From: Parafrankia sp. EUN1f
GTDB taxonomy: Bacteria > Actinomycetota > Actinomycetes > Frankiales > Frankiaceae
NCBI RefSeq assembly: GCF_000177675.1
Contig: NZ_ADGX01000062.1
Span: forward strand, 1 to 48,331
Direction of reading: 5' to 3'
Length of the DNA: 48,331 bases
Shown: piece after piece, positions 8,788-16,289 of the stretch
How the letters are laid out: each line of letters opens with the position of its first letter
How positions within the stretch are numbered: the first letter of the stretch is position 1
Position numbers and translations under genes: made by a program
The notes under the pieces: model-generated
Databases searched by the model: none
Told to the model about the DNA's origin: nothing
Seen by the model: only the letters and a program-made list of their open reading frames with translations

Positions 8788-9867
8788 TCAAAGCAGCGCT
8801 CCCCGAAGACTCACGAACGCGGCGCGCTCGGCGGCAACCAGATTGTTCTCCTCCACCTGCACGTGATCGAAAAGGGCGTCGCCGGGGGGATCGGGCAGCG
8901 CGAGGCACCGAGCCCGCAGGTCGGCGGCGGTGGAGTCCGCCTCCGCGGCGATGCTCGCCTCCAGCTCGTCGGTCAGGACGCCCCTGGCGCGCAGATGCGT
9001 CCGCAGCCGGTCGATGGGGTCGCGTCGACGCCAGGTGGAGAGCTCGTCCGCCGGCCGGTAGCGGGACGGGTCGTCGGCGGTGGTGTGCGGATTGATCCGG
9101 TAGGTCAGTGCCTCGACCAGCACCGGACCGGCTCCCGACCGGGCCTGGCGCAGGGCCCACCGGGTGACGGCCAGGGTGGCGAGCACATCGTTGCCGTCCA
9201 CCCGCACGCTCGGAAAGCCGAAACCGCGGGCGCGCTGGTAGATCGGCACCCGGCTCTGCCGCCGGTACGGCTCGGAGATCGCCCACTGGTTGTTCTGACA
9301 GAAGAAGACCAACGGCGCGCCGAACACGCTCGCCCAGCCGAAGGCCTCGTTCACGTCGCCCTCGCTGGACGCACCGTCACCGAAGTAGGAGATGACCGCG
9401 CCCTCGCCGCCGTCGCGGGCGACACCCATCGCATACCCGGTGGCATGCAGCGTCTGCGAGCCGACGACGATCGCGTAGAGCGCGAAGCCGTGCTCGGCCG
9501 GATCCCAGGCGCCGAGCGAGGTGCCCCGGAACAGCCCGAACAGCTTGAGCGGGTCGACGCCCCGGCACCAGGCGACGCCGTGTTCCCGATAGGACGGGAA
9601 GGCCATGTCGGCGGGTTCCAGGGCTCGCCCGGAGCCGACCTGGGCGGCCTCCTGGCCGCGCAGGCTCGCCCACAGTGAGAGCTCGCCCTGACGCTGCAGG
9701 GCCGTTCCCTCGTCGTCGAGGCGACGCACCACGGTCATGTCCCGCAGGAGGCCGACCAGGTCATCGTCGGTCACCTCGGCGACGAACGCCTGGTACTCAG
9801 CCTCGGGACCGGATCCCGAGGTGGTACGCCGGCCGTCCGGGGTGAGCAGCTGCACCAGCTCCGTCAC
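8788..9867 (-). CDS. bkdA: 2-oxoacid dehydrogenase E1 component, alpha subunit (359 aa)
   Basis: The thiamine-diphosphate motif is visible as GDG (residues 163-165, YFGDGASSEGDVNEAFGWAS) ending in the NN of FFCQNNQWAIS. Other E1-alpha signatures are MTVVRRLDDEGTALQRQGEL, GQEAAQVGSG, FPSYREHGVAW and YRINPHTTADDPSRYR. I chose GTG 9867 (VTELVQLLTP) because the length then matches the family; an open frame continues upstream but overlaps the divergent gene and has no E1 features. No clear ribosome site precedes it, so a short or leaderless message is possible. It is the first gene of the E1alpha-E1beta-E2 operon, acting in Val/Leu/Ile breakdown or branched acyl-CoA supply. Pyruvate as substrate is less likely but not excluded. 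Confidence 0.92.
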   Translation of the reverse strand: MTELVQLLTPDGRRTTSGSGPEAEYQAFVAEVTDDDLVGLLRDMTVVRRLDDEGTALQRQGELSLWASLRGQEAAQVGSGRALEPADMAFPSYREHGVAWCRGVDPLKLFGLFRGTSLGAWDPAEHGFALYAIVVGSQTLHATGYAMGVARDGGEGAVISYFGDGASSEGDVNEAFGWASVFGAPLVFFCQNNQWAISEPYRRQSRVPIYQRARGFGFPSVRVDGNDVLATLAVTRWALRQARSGAGPVLVEALTYRINPHTTADDPSRYRPADELSTWRRRDPIDRLRTHLRARGVLTDELEASIAAEADSTAADLRARCLALPDPPGDALFDHVQVEENNLVAAERAAFVSLRGALL

Positions 9868-9975
9868 AACGGCAAACGATAGCCCTCGTTCGGGCGGTGG
9901 CAACCCGGCGCGGCGCCGTGGGCGTACCGGCCGGTCGCTACGAGTGACCGCGGATGGCCTCGATACGGTGACCGC

Positions 9976-10935
9976 GTGAGTGACCACGCGAGCGCCGCCT
10001 CCGCCCCCACCCCCGTCTCCGCCGCTGCCCGGCCGCCGGTCGAGGCGAGGCTCGGCAAGGTCGGCGTCTGGAGCGGCCAGTTCGACTTCTCGCCGGCCGG
10101 CACCGTCCGCGAGGCCGTCGCGGAGCTGGACGACCTGGGCTACTCCACGCTGTGGACGGGTGAGGTCAAGGGCCGCGAGGTGCTGGTGACCGCCGGCCTC
10201 ATGCTCGCCGCGACGCGCCGGATGACGATCGCGACCGGGATCGCGCAGATCCTCGCCCGCAACCCGCTGACGATGACCGCCGGGCAGCTCGCCCTCGCCG
10301 AGGCCCACCCGGGGCGGTTCCTGCTCGGGCTCGGTGTCTCGCACGCGGAGTTGATGAGCATCCGCGGCGCGACCTACTCCAAGCCGCTCGGCCAGATGCG
10401 GGCCTACCTCGACGAGATGGACCGGATGGCGTCCGAGCAGTACCGGGCGGTTCCGCCGGAGGGCACCCAGCCGCGGGTGCTGGCAGCGCTCGGCCCGAAG
10501 ATGCTGGAGCTCGCCCGGGACCGCGCGGACGGCGCGCACACCTACTTCGTGCCGCCGGAGCACACGGCAGCGGCCCGGGCCGTCCTCGGGCCCGGCAAGC
10601 TGCTGGTGCCGGAGCAGGCGTTCGTCCTGCACCCGGATGCGACCGAGGCGCGGGAGCTGGCCCGCCGCCACACCGGGTCCTACCTGCGCCTGCCGAACTA
10701 CACCAACAACCTGCGCCGCTACGGCTTCTCCGACGAAGATTTCGCCGATGGCGGATCAGACCGCCTGGTGGACACGATCGTTCCCTGGGGGGACGTCGAC
10801 GTCCTGCTCGGGCGAGTCAAGGAGCATCTGGACGCCGGCGCCGACCAGGTGGCCGTCCAGGTGCTCGACTTCGACCGCCGCGGGCTGCCGCGCCGGCAGT
10901 GGCGCGAGCTGGCCCCGGCGCTGCTGTCGCTTTAG
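9976..10935 (+). CDS. LLM-class F420-dependent oxidoreductase (319 aa)
   Basis: Luciferase-like TIM-barrel protein of the F420-dependent type: LGKVGVWSGQFDFSPA, DDLGYSTLWTGEVKGREVL, ATGIAQILARNPLTMTAGQ and GRFLLGLGVSHAELM are characteristic. The length is normal for the TIGR03620-like group. It would use reduced coenzyme F420 for a hydride transfer to an unknown substrate. The start is GTG 9976; a -10-like TACGGT lies just upstream and could make a leaderless transcript (inference). It is divergent from the E1alpha gene 108 nt away, so the two may share control. A hairpin covers its stop codon. Confidence 0.85.
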   Translation: MSDHASAASAPTPVSAAARPPVEARLGKVGVWSGQFDFSPAGTVREAVAELDDLGYSTLWTGEVKGREVLVTAGLMLAATRRMTIATGIAQILARNPLTMTAGQLALAEAHPGRFLLGLGVSHAELMSIRGATYSKPLGQMRAYLDEMDRMASEQYRAVPPEGTQPRVLAALGPKMLELARDRADGAHTYFVPPEHTAAARAVLGPGKLLVPEQAFVLHPDATEARELARRHTGSYLRLPNYTNNLRRYGFSDEDFADGGSDRLVDTIVPWGDVDVLLGRVKEHLDAGADQVAVQVLDFDRRGLPRRQWRELAPALLSL

Positions 10936-10951
10936 CCGGCGGCAGCCGGCT
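10934..10951 (+). terminator. Hairpin overlapping the LLM gene stop
   Basis: AGCCGGC (10934-10940), loop GGCA, GCCGGCT (10945-10951): a perfect 7-bp GC-rich stem that begins inside the stop codon. There is no U-tract, as is common in high-GC actinobacteria. Confidence 0.5.
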
Positions 10952-11005
10952 CCCCAGGTAGTGTGGCTTCCGCTCGGGAATTCTCGTGGGGCGGGAGTCA
11001 CGAAG

Positions 11006-12241
11006 ATGGTCGGTGGTCGGGGGCGCGACCGACCCAGACCGATCTCCGGTCGTGGTCGACGATTCAGGGAAAGCTGGGGTGTGCCCCTCCTGGGCGGCTC
11101 CGTTCTCGCCGCCGTCACCTGCGTGGTCCTGGCCACCTTTGGCATGCTGGGCGCGGGCGACGGCAATAGATCCTCGGTCGCCGGTGATGGCTCGGTGCGG
11201 GCCGGCGCGGTGATCCCGCCGGTCAGCCTGCCGGCCACCCCCGAATCATCCAGGCCGGCCGAGCCGGCCGCGGCCGGAAACGGCCCGCGGCAGCCCACCG
11301 GAAATCCGGTGCGTATCGCCTTCGGTGGCGATGTGCATTTCGAGGGGTCGTCGCGGCAGCGACTCACGCAGAATCCGGAAACAGCGATCGGCCCGATGGC
11401 CCAGAATCTCGCCGGTGCCGATCTCGCCATGGTCAATCTGGAGACGGCGGTGACGACGGGCGGCACACCGGCGGTCAAGACCTACGTCTTCCGGGCGCCG
11501 CCGACGGCGTTCACCGCGTTGCGTGGCGCCGGTATCGACGTCGTGAACATGGCCAACAACCACGGCATGGACTACGGGCAGGACGGCCTCGCGGACACGC
11601 TGCGCAGCGCCGGCGAGGCGCGCTTTCCGACCGTCGGGATCGGGACCGACGACACGTCGGCCTACGCCCCGTACCTGACCACGGTGAACGGCCAGCGAAT
11701 CGCGATCTTCGGCGCCACCCAGGTTCTGGACGACGAGCTCGCCACGGCGTGGACGGCTGGTCCCGGCAAGCCTGGCCTCGCCTCGGCGAAGAACGTCGAA
11801 CGCCTCGCCGCGGCCATCCGCGCGGTTCGGCCCACCGTCGACACCCTGATTGTCTATCTGCACTGGGGAACGGAGCGGGAGACCTGCCCCAACCAGGCCC
11901 AGCGCAGCCTGGTCGCCCCGCTCGTCGCGGCCGGCGCGGACGCGCTGATCGGCGGGCACGCGCATGTCCTGCAGGGCGCGGGGTGGAGCGGCGATGGTGC
12001 CTACGTCGCGTACGGCCTCGGTAACTTCGTTTTCTATGCGTCGGGAACCGGGCCGAACACCGAGACCGGGGTACTCGAACTGACGTTCCGGGGCCGCGCG
12101 GTGACCGCGGCGAACTGGGTGCCCGGCCGGATTGTCGACGGGGCGCCGAGGCAGCTGACCGGAACCGCCGGTACCCAGGCCCTCGACAAGTGGAACAGCC
12201 TGCGCGGCTGCGCCGGGCTCACGGGCACCGCACCCTGGTGA
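11006..12241 (+). CDS. CapA-family metallophosphatase-like protein, membrane anchored (411 aa)
   Basis: All CapA/PgsA motifs are present in order: FGGDVHFE, DLAMVNLETAV, NMANNHGMDYGQDGL, YLHWGTE and GGHAHVLQG, with a calcineurin-like metal-binding arrangement. An N-terminal helix (VPLLGGSVLAAVTCVVLATFG) followed by a Pro/Ala-rich spacer indicates a membrane-anchored, extracellular enzyme. The family was named for poly-gamma-glutamate capsule synthesis, but with no CapB/CapC here the substrate is unknown. ATG 11006 follows a GGGAG ribosome site. Long upstream extension of the frame overlaps the previous gene and is not used. Confidence 0.82.
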   Translation: MVGGRGRDRPRPISGRGRRFRESWGVPLLGGSVLAAVTCVVLATFGMLGAGDGNRSSVAGDGSVRAGAVIPPVSLPATPESSRPAEPAAAGNGPRQPTGNPVRIAFGGDVHFEGSSRQRLTQNPETAIGPMAQNLAGADLAMVNLETAVTTGGTPAVKTYVFRAPPTAFTALRGAGIDVVNMANNHGMDYGQDGLADTLRSAGEARFPTVGIGTDDTSAYAPYLTTVNGQRIAIFGATQVLDDELATAWTAGPGKPGLASAKNVERLAAAIRAVRPTVDTLIVYLHWGTERETCPNQAQRSLVAPLVAAGADALIGGHAHVLQGAGWSGDGAYVAYGLGNFVFYASGTGPNTETGVLELTFRGRAVTAANWVPGRIVDGAPRQLTGTAGTQALDKWNSLRGCAGLTGTAPW

Positions 12242-12343
12242 TCCCCCACCGCCCATTGGGGTAATTCTCCGCTCCTGGACGACCGGCTTTCACGCGCCCT
12301 CCGGTAACTTGGCCGGCGGGAAGCCATGAAATGTGCTGGATGT

Positions 12344-12413
12344 TGAGCCTTTTCCGTCGTCGGCTCGGAACCGTGACCTTCCTGGTCGTGGGCCGTGAGA
12401 GGGAAAAGGCTCA
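12344..12413 (+). ncRNA. Rod-like RNA structure in the leader of the next gene (candidate cis-regulatory element)
   Basis: TGAGCCTTTTCC (12344-12355) is the perfect complement of GGAAAAGGCTCA (12402-12413). Inside it CGGCTC/GGGCCG (12361-12366/12390-12395, one G-U) and ACC/GGT (12370-12372/12384-12386) also pair across nearly symmetric internal loops, leaving an 11-nt apical loop. It lies 103 nt after the CapA stop and 131 nt before the next start. It could be a terminator of the CapA gene or part of a 5' regulatory leader. I could not match it to a known riboswitch. Confidence 0.4.
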
Positions 12414-12459
12414 TTGTTTCTCCGCCGTTTCATCTGTTTCCGCCGAAGGTCCGCTCCAC

Positions 12460-12489
12460 GGATATCTGCGAACTTCCTCGCAGATATCC
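12460..12489. promoter_or_regulatory. Perfect 12-bp inverted repeat upstream of the secreted protein gene
   Basis: GGATATCTGCGA (12460-12471) and TCGCAGATATCC (12478-12489) are exact complements around a 6-nt loop ACTTCC, 55 nt before the GTG start at 12545. The arms are AT-rich for this genome. It is either an operator or a second hairpin of the leader that also contains 12344-12413. Confidence 0.5.
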
Positions 12490-12544
12490 GCCGGCTGTCG
12501 GCCGCAGGTTTCCCGCGCCCAGTCCAGGTAGATACGGGAGCGTC

Positions 12545-13513
12545 GTGTCGCGAACCGCGCAGCAGCAAAGGCACCGTCACCATCACCGCCGCCGGGCGAC
12601 CGGCCCGCGCCGGAGATTCCTGGCCGTACTCGTTCTTCTCGCCGGCAGCGGCCTGCTGACCCTGGGGGGATCCACCCCCGCATGGGCGGCGGACACCACC
12701 CAGTACGCCGGCGACACCACCCGGGGCCTGGGCGTCGCCGTCCCCTTCGAGGGGCTCACGGACCAGAACGGAAACCCGGTGCCGATCTCCGGCGCCGTCG
12801 GGGTCGACCTGGTTCTCGGCTCGACCCAGCAGCCCTACCTGCCCTGCCAGAACTACAACCGGGCCACCGGCACCGGCGACACCTATGTCAACGCCTGTCA
12901 GGAGCGCGGCAGCTACGCGACCTACACGCGGTTCGCGACCGGCCAGGGCCTCATGTTCCCGCACGGCTACTTCATGGGTGACAGCCAGCCCGACCTCGTC
13001 CGCGGCGGCACGCTCAACACCAGCTGGGGCAGTCGCACGGCGGGCCTTTCCTTCGAGTTCTACCCGCAGCTCGACCGGGACCCGGAGTTCGTCCACTCGC
13101 GGTTCTACATCGACGCCTTCGGTCACCATGCAAACGGCTGGACCTATTCGGCCTGGGTTGGCCGCATCAAACTGGCAACCCTGAACGATCCGGGTACGGC
13201 CCGTGTCGGTGGGCGGCTTACGGACGGCGGCCATGCGCTGGCGAAGGACCGGGTCAAGTTTCTTATCTTCGGCGGTAACGCCGAGTCCTCGAACGGCTAT
13301 CCGATCTCGTCGTTCGCCGTATTCACGAGCTCCGGCGCGTCAACCTGGGACAGTGGCGCCATGTACGCCGGCCCGCAGCGCATAACGGTTACCGACACCG
13401 CGACGAACCGTGAGTGCGTCATCGATCTCAAGGGAATCAGCGGGCGCAACAACACCCTCGATCTCGACCTGTCCCAGCCGGGATTCGGCGCCTCGGGCGC
13501 CGTCTGCCACTGA
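12545..13513 (+). CDS. Secreted protein of unknown function (322 aa)
   Basis: GTG 12545 follows a GGGAG ribosome site. The N-terminus is His/Arg-rich, then RRRFLAVLVLLAGSGLLTLG and a probable cleavage after AWA. The RRxFL match to a twin-arginine motif suggests possible Tat export (inference). The mature part has four cysteines (LPCQNYN, VNACQER, RECVID, AVCH) that could form two disulfides. It also has aromatic segments such as WGSRTAGLSFEFYPQLD and FYIDAFGHHANGWTYSAW, consistent with a beta-rich extracellular domain. I do not recognise the family. It is convergent with zur and preceded by an unusual structured leader. Confidence 0.75.
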   Translation: MSRTAQQQRHRHHHRRRATGPRRRFLAVLVLLAGSGLLTLGGSTPAWAADTTQYAGDTTRGLGVAVPFEGLTDQNGNPVPISGAVGVDLVLGSTQQPYLPCQNYNRATGTGDTYVNACQERGSYATYTRFATGQGLMFPHGYFMGDSQPDLVRGGTLNTSWGSRTAGLSFEFYPQLDRDPEFVHSRFYIDAFGHHANGWTYSAWVGRIKLATLNDPGTARVGGRLTDGGHALAKDRVKFLIFGGNAESSNGYPISSFAVFTSSGASTWDSGAMYAGPQRITVTDTATNRECVIDLKGISGRNNTLDLDLSQPGFGASGAVCH

Positions 13514-13527
13514 CCTCACCGACCTGA

Positions 13528-13569
13528 CCGCGGGCCGGGCTCACAGCGTTTCGGTGGGCCCGGCCGCGG
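13528..13569. terminator. Bidirectional hairpin between the secreted protein gene and zur
   Basis: CCGCGGGCCGGGCTCA (13528-13543) pairs with TGGGCCCGGCCGCGG (13555-13569) with one bulged G and one wobble. It overlaps the last codons of zur. Its position between convergent stops suits a shared terminator. Confidence 0.55.
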
Positions 13570-14179
13570 TGCATTCCGCGCAGGTTCCGTAGATCTCGAC
13601 GGTGTGCACGACCTCGGTGAAACCCTCCGCGCTCGCCACCGACGACGTCCAGGCCTCGATCTCGGGGCCGGCGATCTCCACGGTGTGACCGCAGTGCCGG
13701 CAGACCAGGTGATGGTGGTGCGCTTCGGTGGTGCAGCGCCGGTACACCGTCTCCCCGTCGTCCCGGCGCAGGACGTCCACCTCGCCGCGCTCGGCGAGCA
13801 CCTGCAGATGCCGGTAGACCGTTGTCAGGCCGACGGACTGGCCCGACAGGCGCAGGCGGGCATGCAGGTCCTGCGCGCTGGTGAAGGCATTCGTCGCCGC
13901 GAGCGCGGAGGACACGGCGTCACCCTGCCGGGTCGCCCGGACGGAGGCGCGCCCCTGGGCGGTGCGCCTGCCCGCGGAGCCCCCGGGCGCACCGGAGCCG
14001 GATCCGTTCGCGCGCTGCTCTGACGTGCGCGGCTCCAGCGCGCCCTGGTCGGACGCCGCTGACGCGCGGCCTGAGCCGCTGGTGTCGTCTGTGCCGCTCG
14101 TGCCGCTCGTGCCGCTCGTGTCGCTCGTGTCGCCTGTGGCGCCCACCCGGTCGCCTTCCACCTTCGCCACGACATCCAC
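13541..14179 (-). CDS. zur: Fur-family zinc uptake regulator Zur with long low-complexity N-terminus (212 aa)
   Basis: The C-terminal 135 residues are a canonical Fur/Zur protein: winged helix (FTSAQDLHARLRLSGQSVGLTTVYRHLQVLAERGEVDVL), His-rich metal site (TEAHHHHLVCRHCGHTVEI) and second CxxC (YGTCAECTA). It would bind operator DNA when zinc-loaded. The assignment to Zur rather than Fur is supported by matching Zur-box-like palindromes 67 nt upstream and in front of the znu operon. The first about 75 residues are a Ser/Thr/Gly/Asp-rich extension, partly from 9-bp repeats near 14095-14150, absent in usual Zur of about 135-150 aa. The start used is GTG 14179; a later start that removes the extension is possible. 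Confidence 0.88.
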   Translation of the reverse strand: MDVVAKVEGDRVGATGDTSDTSGTSGTSGTDDTSGSGRASAASDQGALEPRTSEQRANGSGSGAPGGSAGRRTAQGRASVRATRQGDAVSSALAATNAFTSAQDLHARLRLSGQSVGLTTVYRHLQVLAERGEVDVLRRDDGETVYRRCTTEAHHHHLVCRHCGHTVEIAGPEIEAWTSSVASAEGFTEVVHTVEIYGTCAECTAAGPTETL

Positions 14180-14245
14180 TCTCTCATCTACCCGGCTCGG
14201 CTGGAGTGCGCGTGAACCGCCCGGTCACGGCCGAGCGCGTGACAT

Positions 14246-14260
14246 TGACAACGGTTTTCA
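14246..14260. promoter_or_regulatory. Zur box between zur and the SCO5389-family gene
   Basis: TGACAACGGTTTTCA is a 15-bp imperfect palindrome (TGACAAC/GTTTTCA) resembling actinobacterial Zur boxes of the TGAAAAC-type. It lies 67 nt upstream of zur and 72 nt upstream of the divergent gene. The same motif in opposite orientation precedes znuA. Autoregulation of zur and control of the divergent gene are inference. Confidence 0.65.
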
Positions 14261-14331
14261 TTTTGTGCGACCGTGGGTGACGTCCTCGGCGCGATCAGTC
14301 GCCGTTCCGTGCGTCTCACCGGAGGTTCCAG

Positions 14332-14754
14332 ATGTCGTTGACCGTCACGCCCGAGCTTGTCGAGGCCGCGAACGCGGACCAGCTGACGGACGAGGAGTTC
14401 CTCGCCTGCGTGCGGGCCTCCCTTCCCTACGCGTACGAGCTGGTCGAGACGCTGGCCGCGGCGTTGTCGGCGCAGGGGCCCGCGCAGGTCCCCACGCAGG
14501 CTCCCGCCCGCGTGTTCGTCGACAACCAGGTACCGCCGCCGGACGATGCCGCGAGTGGGCAGCTGCTGCGGGCCATGGCGAGTACGTCCATCCGCACAGC
14601 GCTGGAGCGGCACTTCGGGGTGGCGTTGGCGTTCCAGAACTGTCACCGGGTTGCCGTCTTCCCGCCGAATGCGGTCGGTAGCCCGCAGCACCAGGCGTTT
14701 GTCTCCTCCCGTGCCCAGGTGCTCAACCAGCGCCCGGAGTTCGTCAACTGCTGA
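14332..14754 (+). CDS. SCO5389-family protein (140 aa)
   Basis: The sequence matches what I recall of the SCO5389 family of actinobacteria: MSLTVTPELVEAA, ACVRASLPYAYELVETL, DNQVPPPDDAASGQLLRAMA, IRTALERHFGVALAFQNCHRVAVFP and a C-terminal LNQRPEFVNC. Two conserved cysteines (FQNC, terminal NC) are visible. There is no signal peptide or membrane helix, so it is cytoplasmic. Its biochemical role is unknown to me. The ATG follows GGAGGTTCCAG. It shares its promoter region with zur, including a Zur box, which raises the possibility of zinc-dependent expression. Confidence 0.82.
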   Translation: MSLTVTPELVEAANADQLTDEEFLACVRASLPYAYELVETLAAALSAQGPAQVPTQAPARVFVDNQVPPPDDAASGQLLRAMASTSIRTALERHFGVALAFQNCHRVAVFPPNAVGSPQHQAFVSSRAQVLNQRPEFVNC

Positions 14755-14844
14755 GACCAGCCCTCCGCTGATGGTGCCGCGTCGCCCTACGTCACTGGTT
14801 GGCGATTTGTGTAGAGCTGACCGTTACGGGCTCTGAACGCGCAG

Positions 14845-15615
14845 GTGAGGACAGGCGCGGGGCCGTGCTCAGCCTCCCGTAGTCTTTCCGTACTGTTTGC
14901 GTTCAGTCTGGGCCGATCATGGTTCCGGCACGCCATCGGGTGGCGGGGGTGGAAGTTGGCGGGACGTCCGGTCTGGCTACGGACGGGGTTCCGGCCGATC
15001 GCGGAACCGCCGCTGTCGCCGGCGGCGACCGGCGCGGCACTGGTCGGTGCTCTCACGCTTGTCGTCGGATGTGTGCTGGTCGGCGGCTCGGAGGAGCACG
15101 AGGTCATGGCGACCGCGGCTCCGGCGGAGGCCGCGGTCGGCACCTCGGAGCTGACCAGCTGGTACCAGTCCACCCAGGGGCTGCGGGCAAGCATCGCCAC
15201 GACCGTCGCGGTGGCCCGGGGCTACCTCGAGGCCCAGGACGGCGCCGGGCTTCAGCCGCGGTGCACCCAGCTGGCAGCGGAGGCCAAGGCCGCGAACAGG
15301 CTGCCTGCCGGCCCGGACCCGCAGGCCAACGGAATGTTCACCGGCGGGATCGAACACTACGCGGCCGCGGCGCAGACCTGTGCCCACCTCTTCGACGGGA
15401 CCCAGGTGCCCCTGACGGAGCTTCAGTCCCAGCTGAGGACGGCGTTGGCGGAGGGCGACGCGTCCTGGGAGTCGCTGTCGCTGCACACAGGTCTGCCCGT
15501 GGCCCAGGCCGGGAGCGTGCAGGCGGGGAGCGCGCAGGCCGGGAGTTCGGCGGTGACGTCCGCCGGCTCGGGCGGTGGCACCGCGGCCGCGGGCCGCGGC
15601 ACGGCGTTGGGCTAG
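14845..15615 (+). CDS. Hypothetical single-pass membrane protein (about 256 aa, start uncertain)
   Basis: A helix at about residues 58-80 (PLSPAATGAALVGALTLVVG) follows a basic N-terminal part, so the C-terminal 170 residues are probably extracytoplasmic. This part is Ala/Gln-rich and helical, with two cysteines (PRCTQLAAEA, QTCAHLF), and ends in a repeat-like tail (QAGSVQAGSAQAGSSAV). No known domain is recognised. GTG 14845 is the longest start; internal starts that keep the helix are possible. The stop codon overlaps the stop of the convergent gene in the sequence CTAG. Confidence 0.6.
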   Translation: MRTGAGPCSASRSLSVLFAFSLGRSWFRHAIGWRGWKLAGRPVWLRTGFRPIAEPPLSPAATGAALVGALTLVVGCVLVGGSEEHEVMATAAPAEAAVGTSELTSWYQSTQGLRASIATTVAVARGYLEAQDGAGLQPRCTQLAAEAKAANRLPAGPDPQANGMFTGGIEHYAAAAQTCAHLFDGTQVPLTELQSQLRTALAEGDASWESLSLHTGLPVAQAGSVQAGSAQAGSSAVTSAGSGGGTAAAGRGTALG

Positions 15616-16259
15616 CGGTCGCCTCTCCCGGTGCCGCGATCGGGCGCGCTCATGTCGCCTGTTCCGGGCGTGCCGTCGGCGAGGCCGTAGCGCAGGTACA
15701 CAGTGCCGGTCGGGCTGGCCACGGGCGGTTCGAGGAGGGTGACGTTCGTGGGCACCGCGCCACCGTCGAACACCTTCTTCCCGACGCCGAGCATGACCGG
15801 GTGCACCCAGAGGTCGAGACGGTCGAAGAGCTTCTCGCGCAGGAGGGTCTGCACCAGGTTCAGGCTCCCGACGACCTTCACGTGTTCGTGCCGGTCACGG
15901 ATCTCCCGCACCGCGCCGGCCAGATCCGGGCCGAGCCGCGTGGACCCGGCCCACGAGAGGTCGGGCCGGCCGCGGGAGGCCACGTACTTCGGGACGCTGT
16001 TGAAGAGCGTGGCGATCCCGCCGTCCACGCCGCTCTCCTGGTGCGGCCAGTAGGCGGCGAAGATCTCGTACGTCCGCCGGCCGAGCAGGAGGGCGTCGGT
16101 GCCCTCGTACGCGGCCATGACCTGAGCCCCGGCGACCTCGTCCAGCAGGGGCGCCTGCCAGCCGCCGAACGGGAACCCCACCGGGTCCTCGTCGGGGCCG
16201 CCGGGCGCCTGCCCGACGAGGTCGAGGGTGGTGAACAGCTCGATGTGGATGAGGCCCAT
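15612..16259 (-). CDS. Dihydrofolate-reductase-family protein, RibD C-terminal type (215 aa)
   Basis: RibD C-terminal/DHFR-like fold: IHIELFTTLDLVGQAPGG near the start, LLLGRRTYEIFAAYWP, KYVASRGRPDLSWAGSTRLG, and VVGSLNLVQTLLREKLFDRLDLWVHPVMLGVGKKVFDGG. Such stand-alone proteins use NADPH on unknown substrates; there is no riboflavin gene nearby. ATG 16259 is preceded by an AGGAGC ribosome site. The last about 20 residues are a disordered Gly/Asp/Arg tail. The gene is convergent with and overlaps the previous gene by 4 bp. Confidence 0.85.
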   Translation of the reverse strand: MGLIHIELFTTLDLVGQAPGGPDEDPVGFPFGGWQAPLLDEVAGAQVMAAYEGTDALLLGRRTYEIFAAYWPHQESGVDGGIATLFNSVPKYVASRGRPDLSWAGSTRLGPDLAGAVREIRDRHEHVKVVGSLNLVQTLLREKLFDRLDLWVHPVMLGVGKKVFDGGAVPTNVTLLEPPVASPTGTVYLRYGLADGTPGTGDMSAPDRGTGRGDR

Positions 16260-16289
16260 GCCCAGCTCCTGATGAATCCGATGTCTCCG

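Noticed and set aside
7685-9286. Long N-terminal extension of the E1beta frame
   Set aside because: It overlaps the E1alpha gene; E1beta homology begins just after ATG 8773.
12344-12489. c-di-AMP (ydaO-type) or other known riboswitch upstream of the secreted protein
   Set aside because: I could not find the conserved core segments of ydaO or other common classes; only stem structures are visible.
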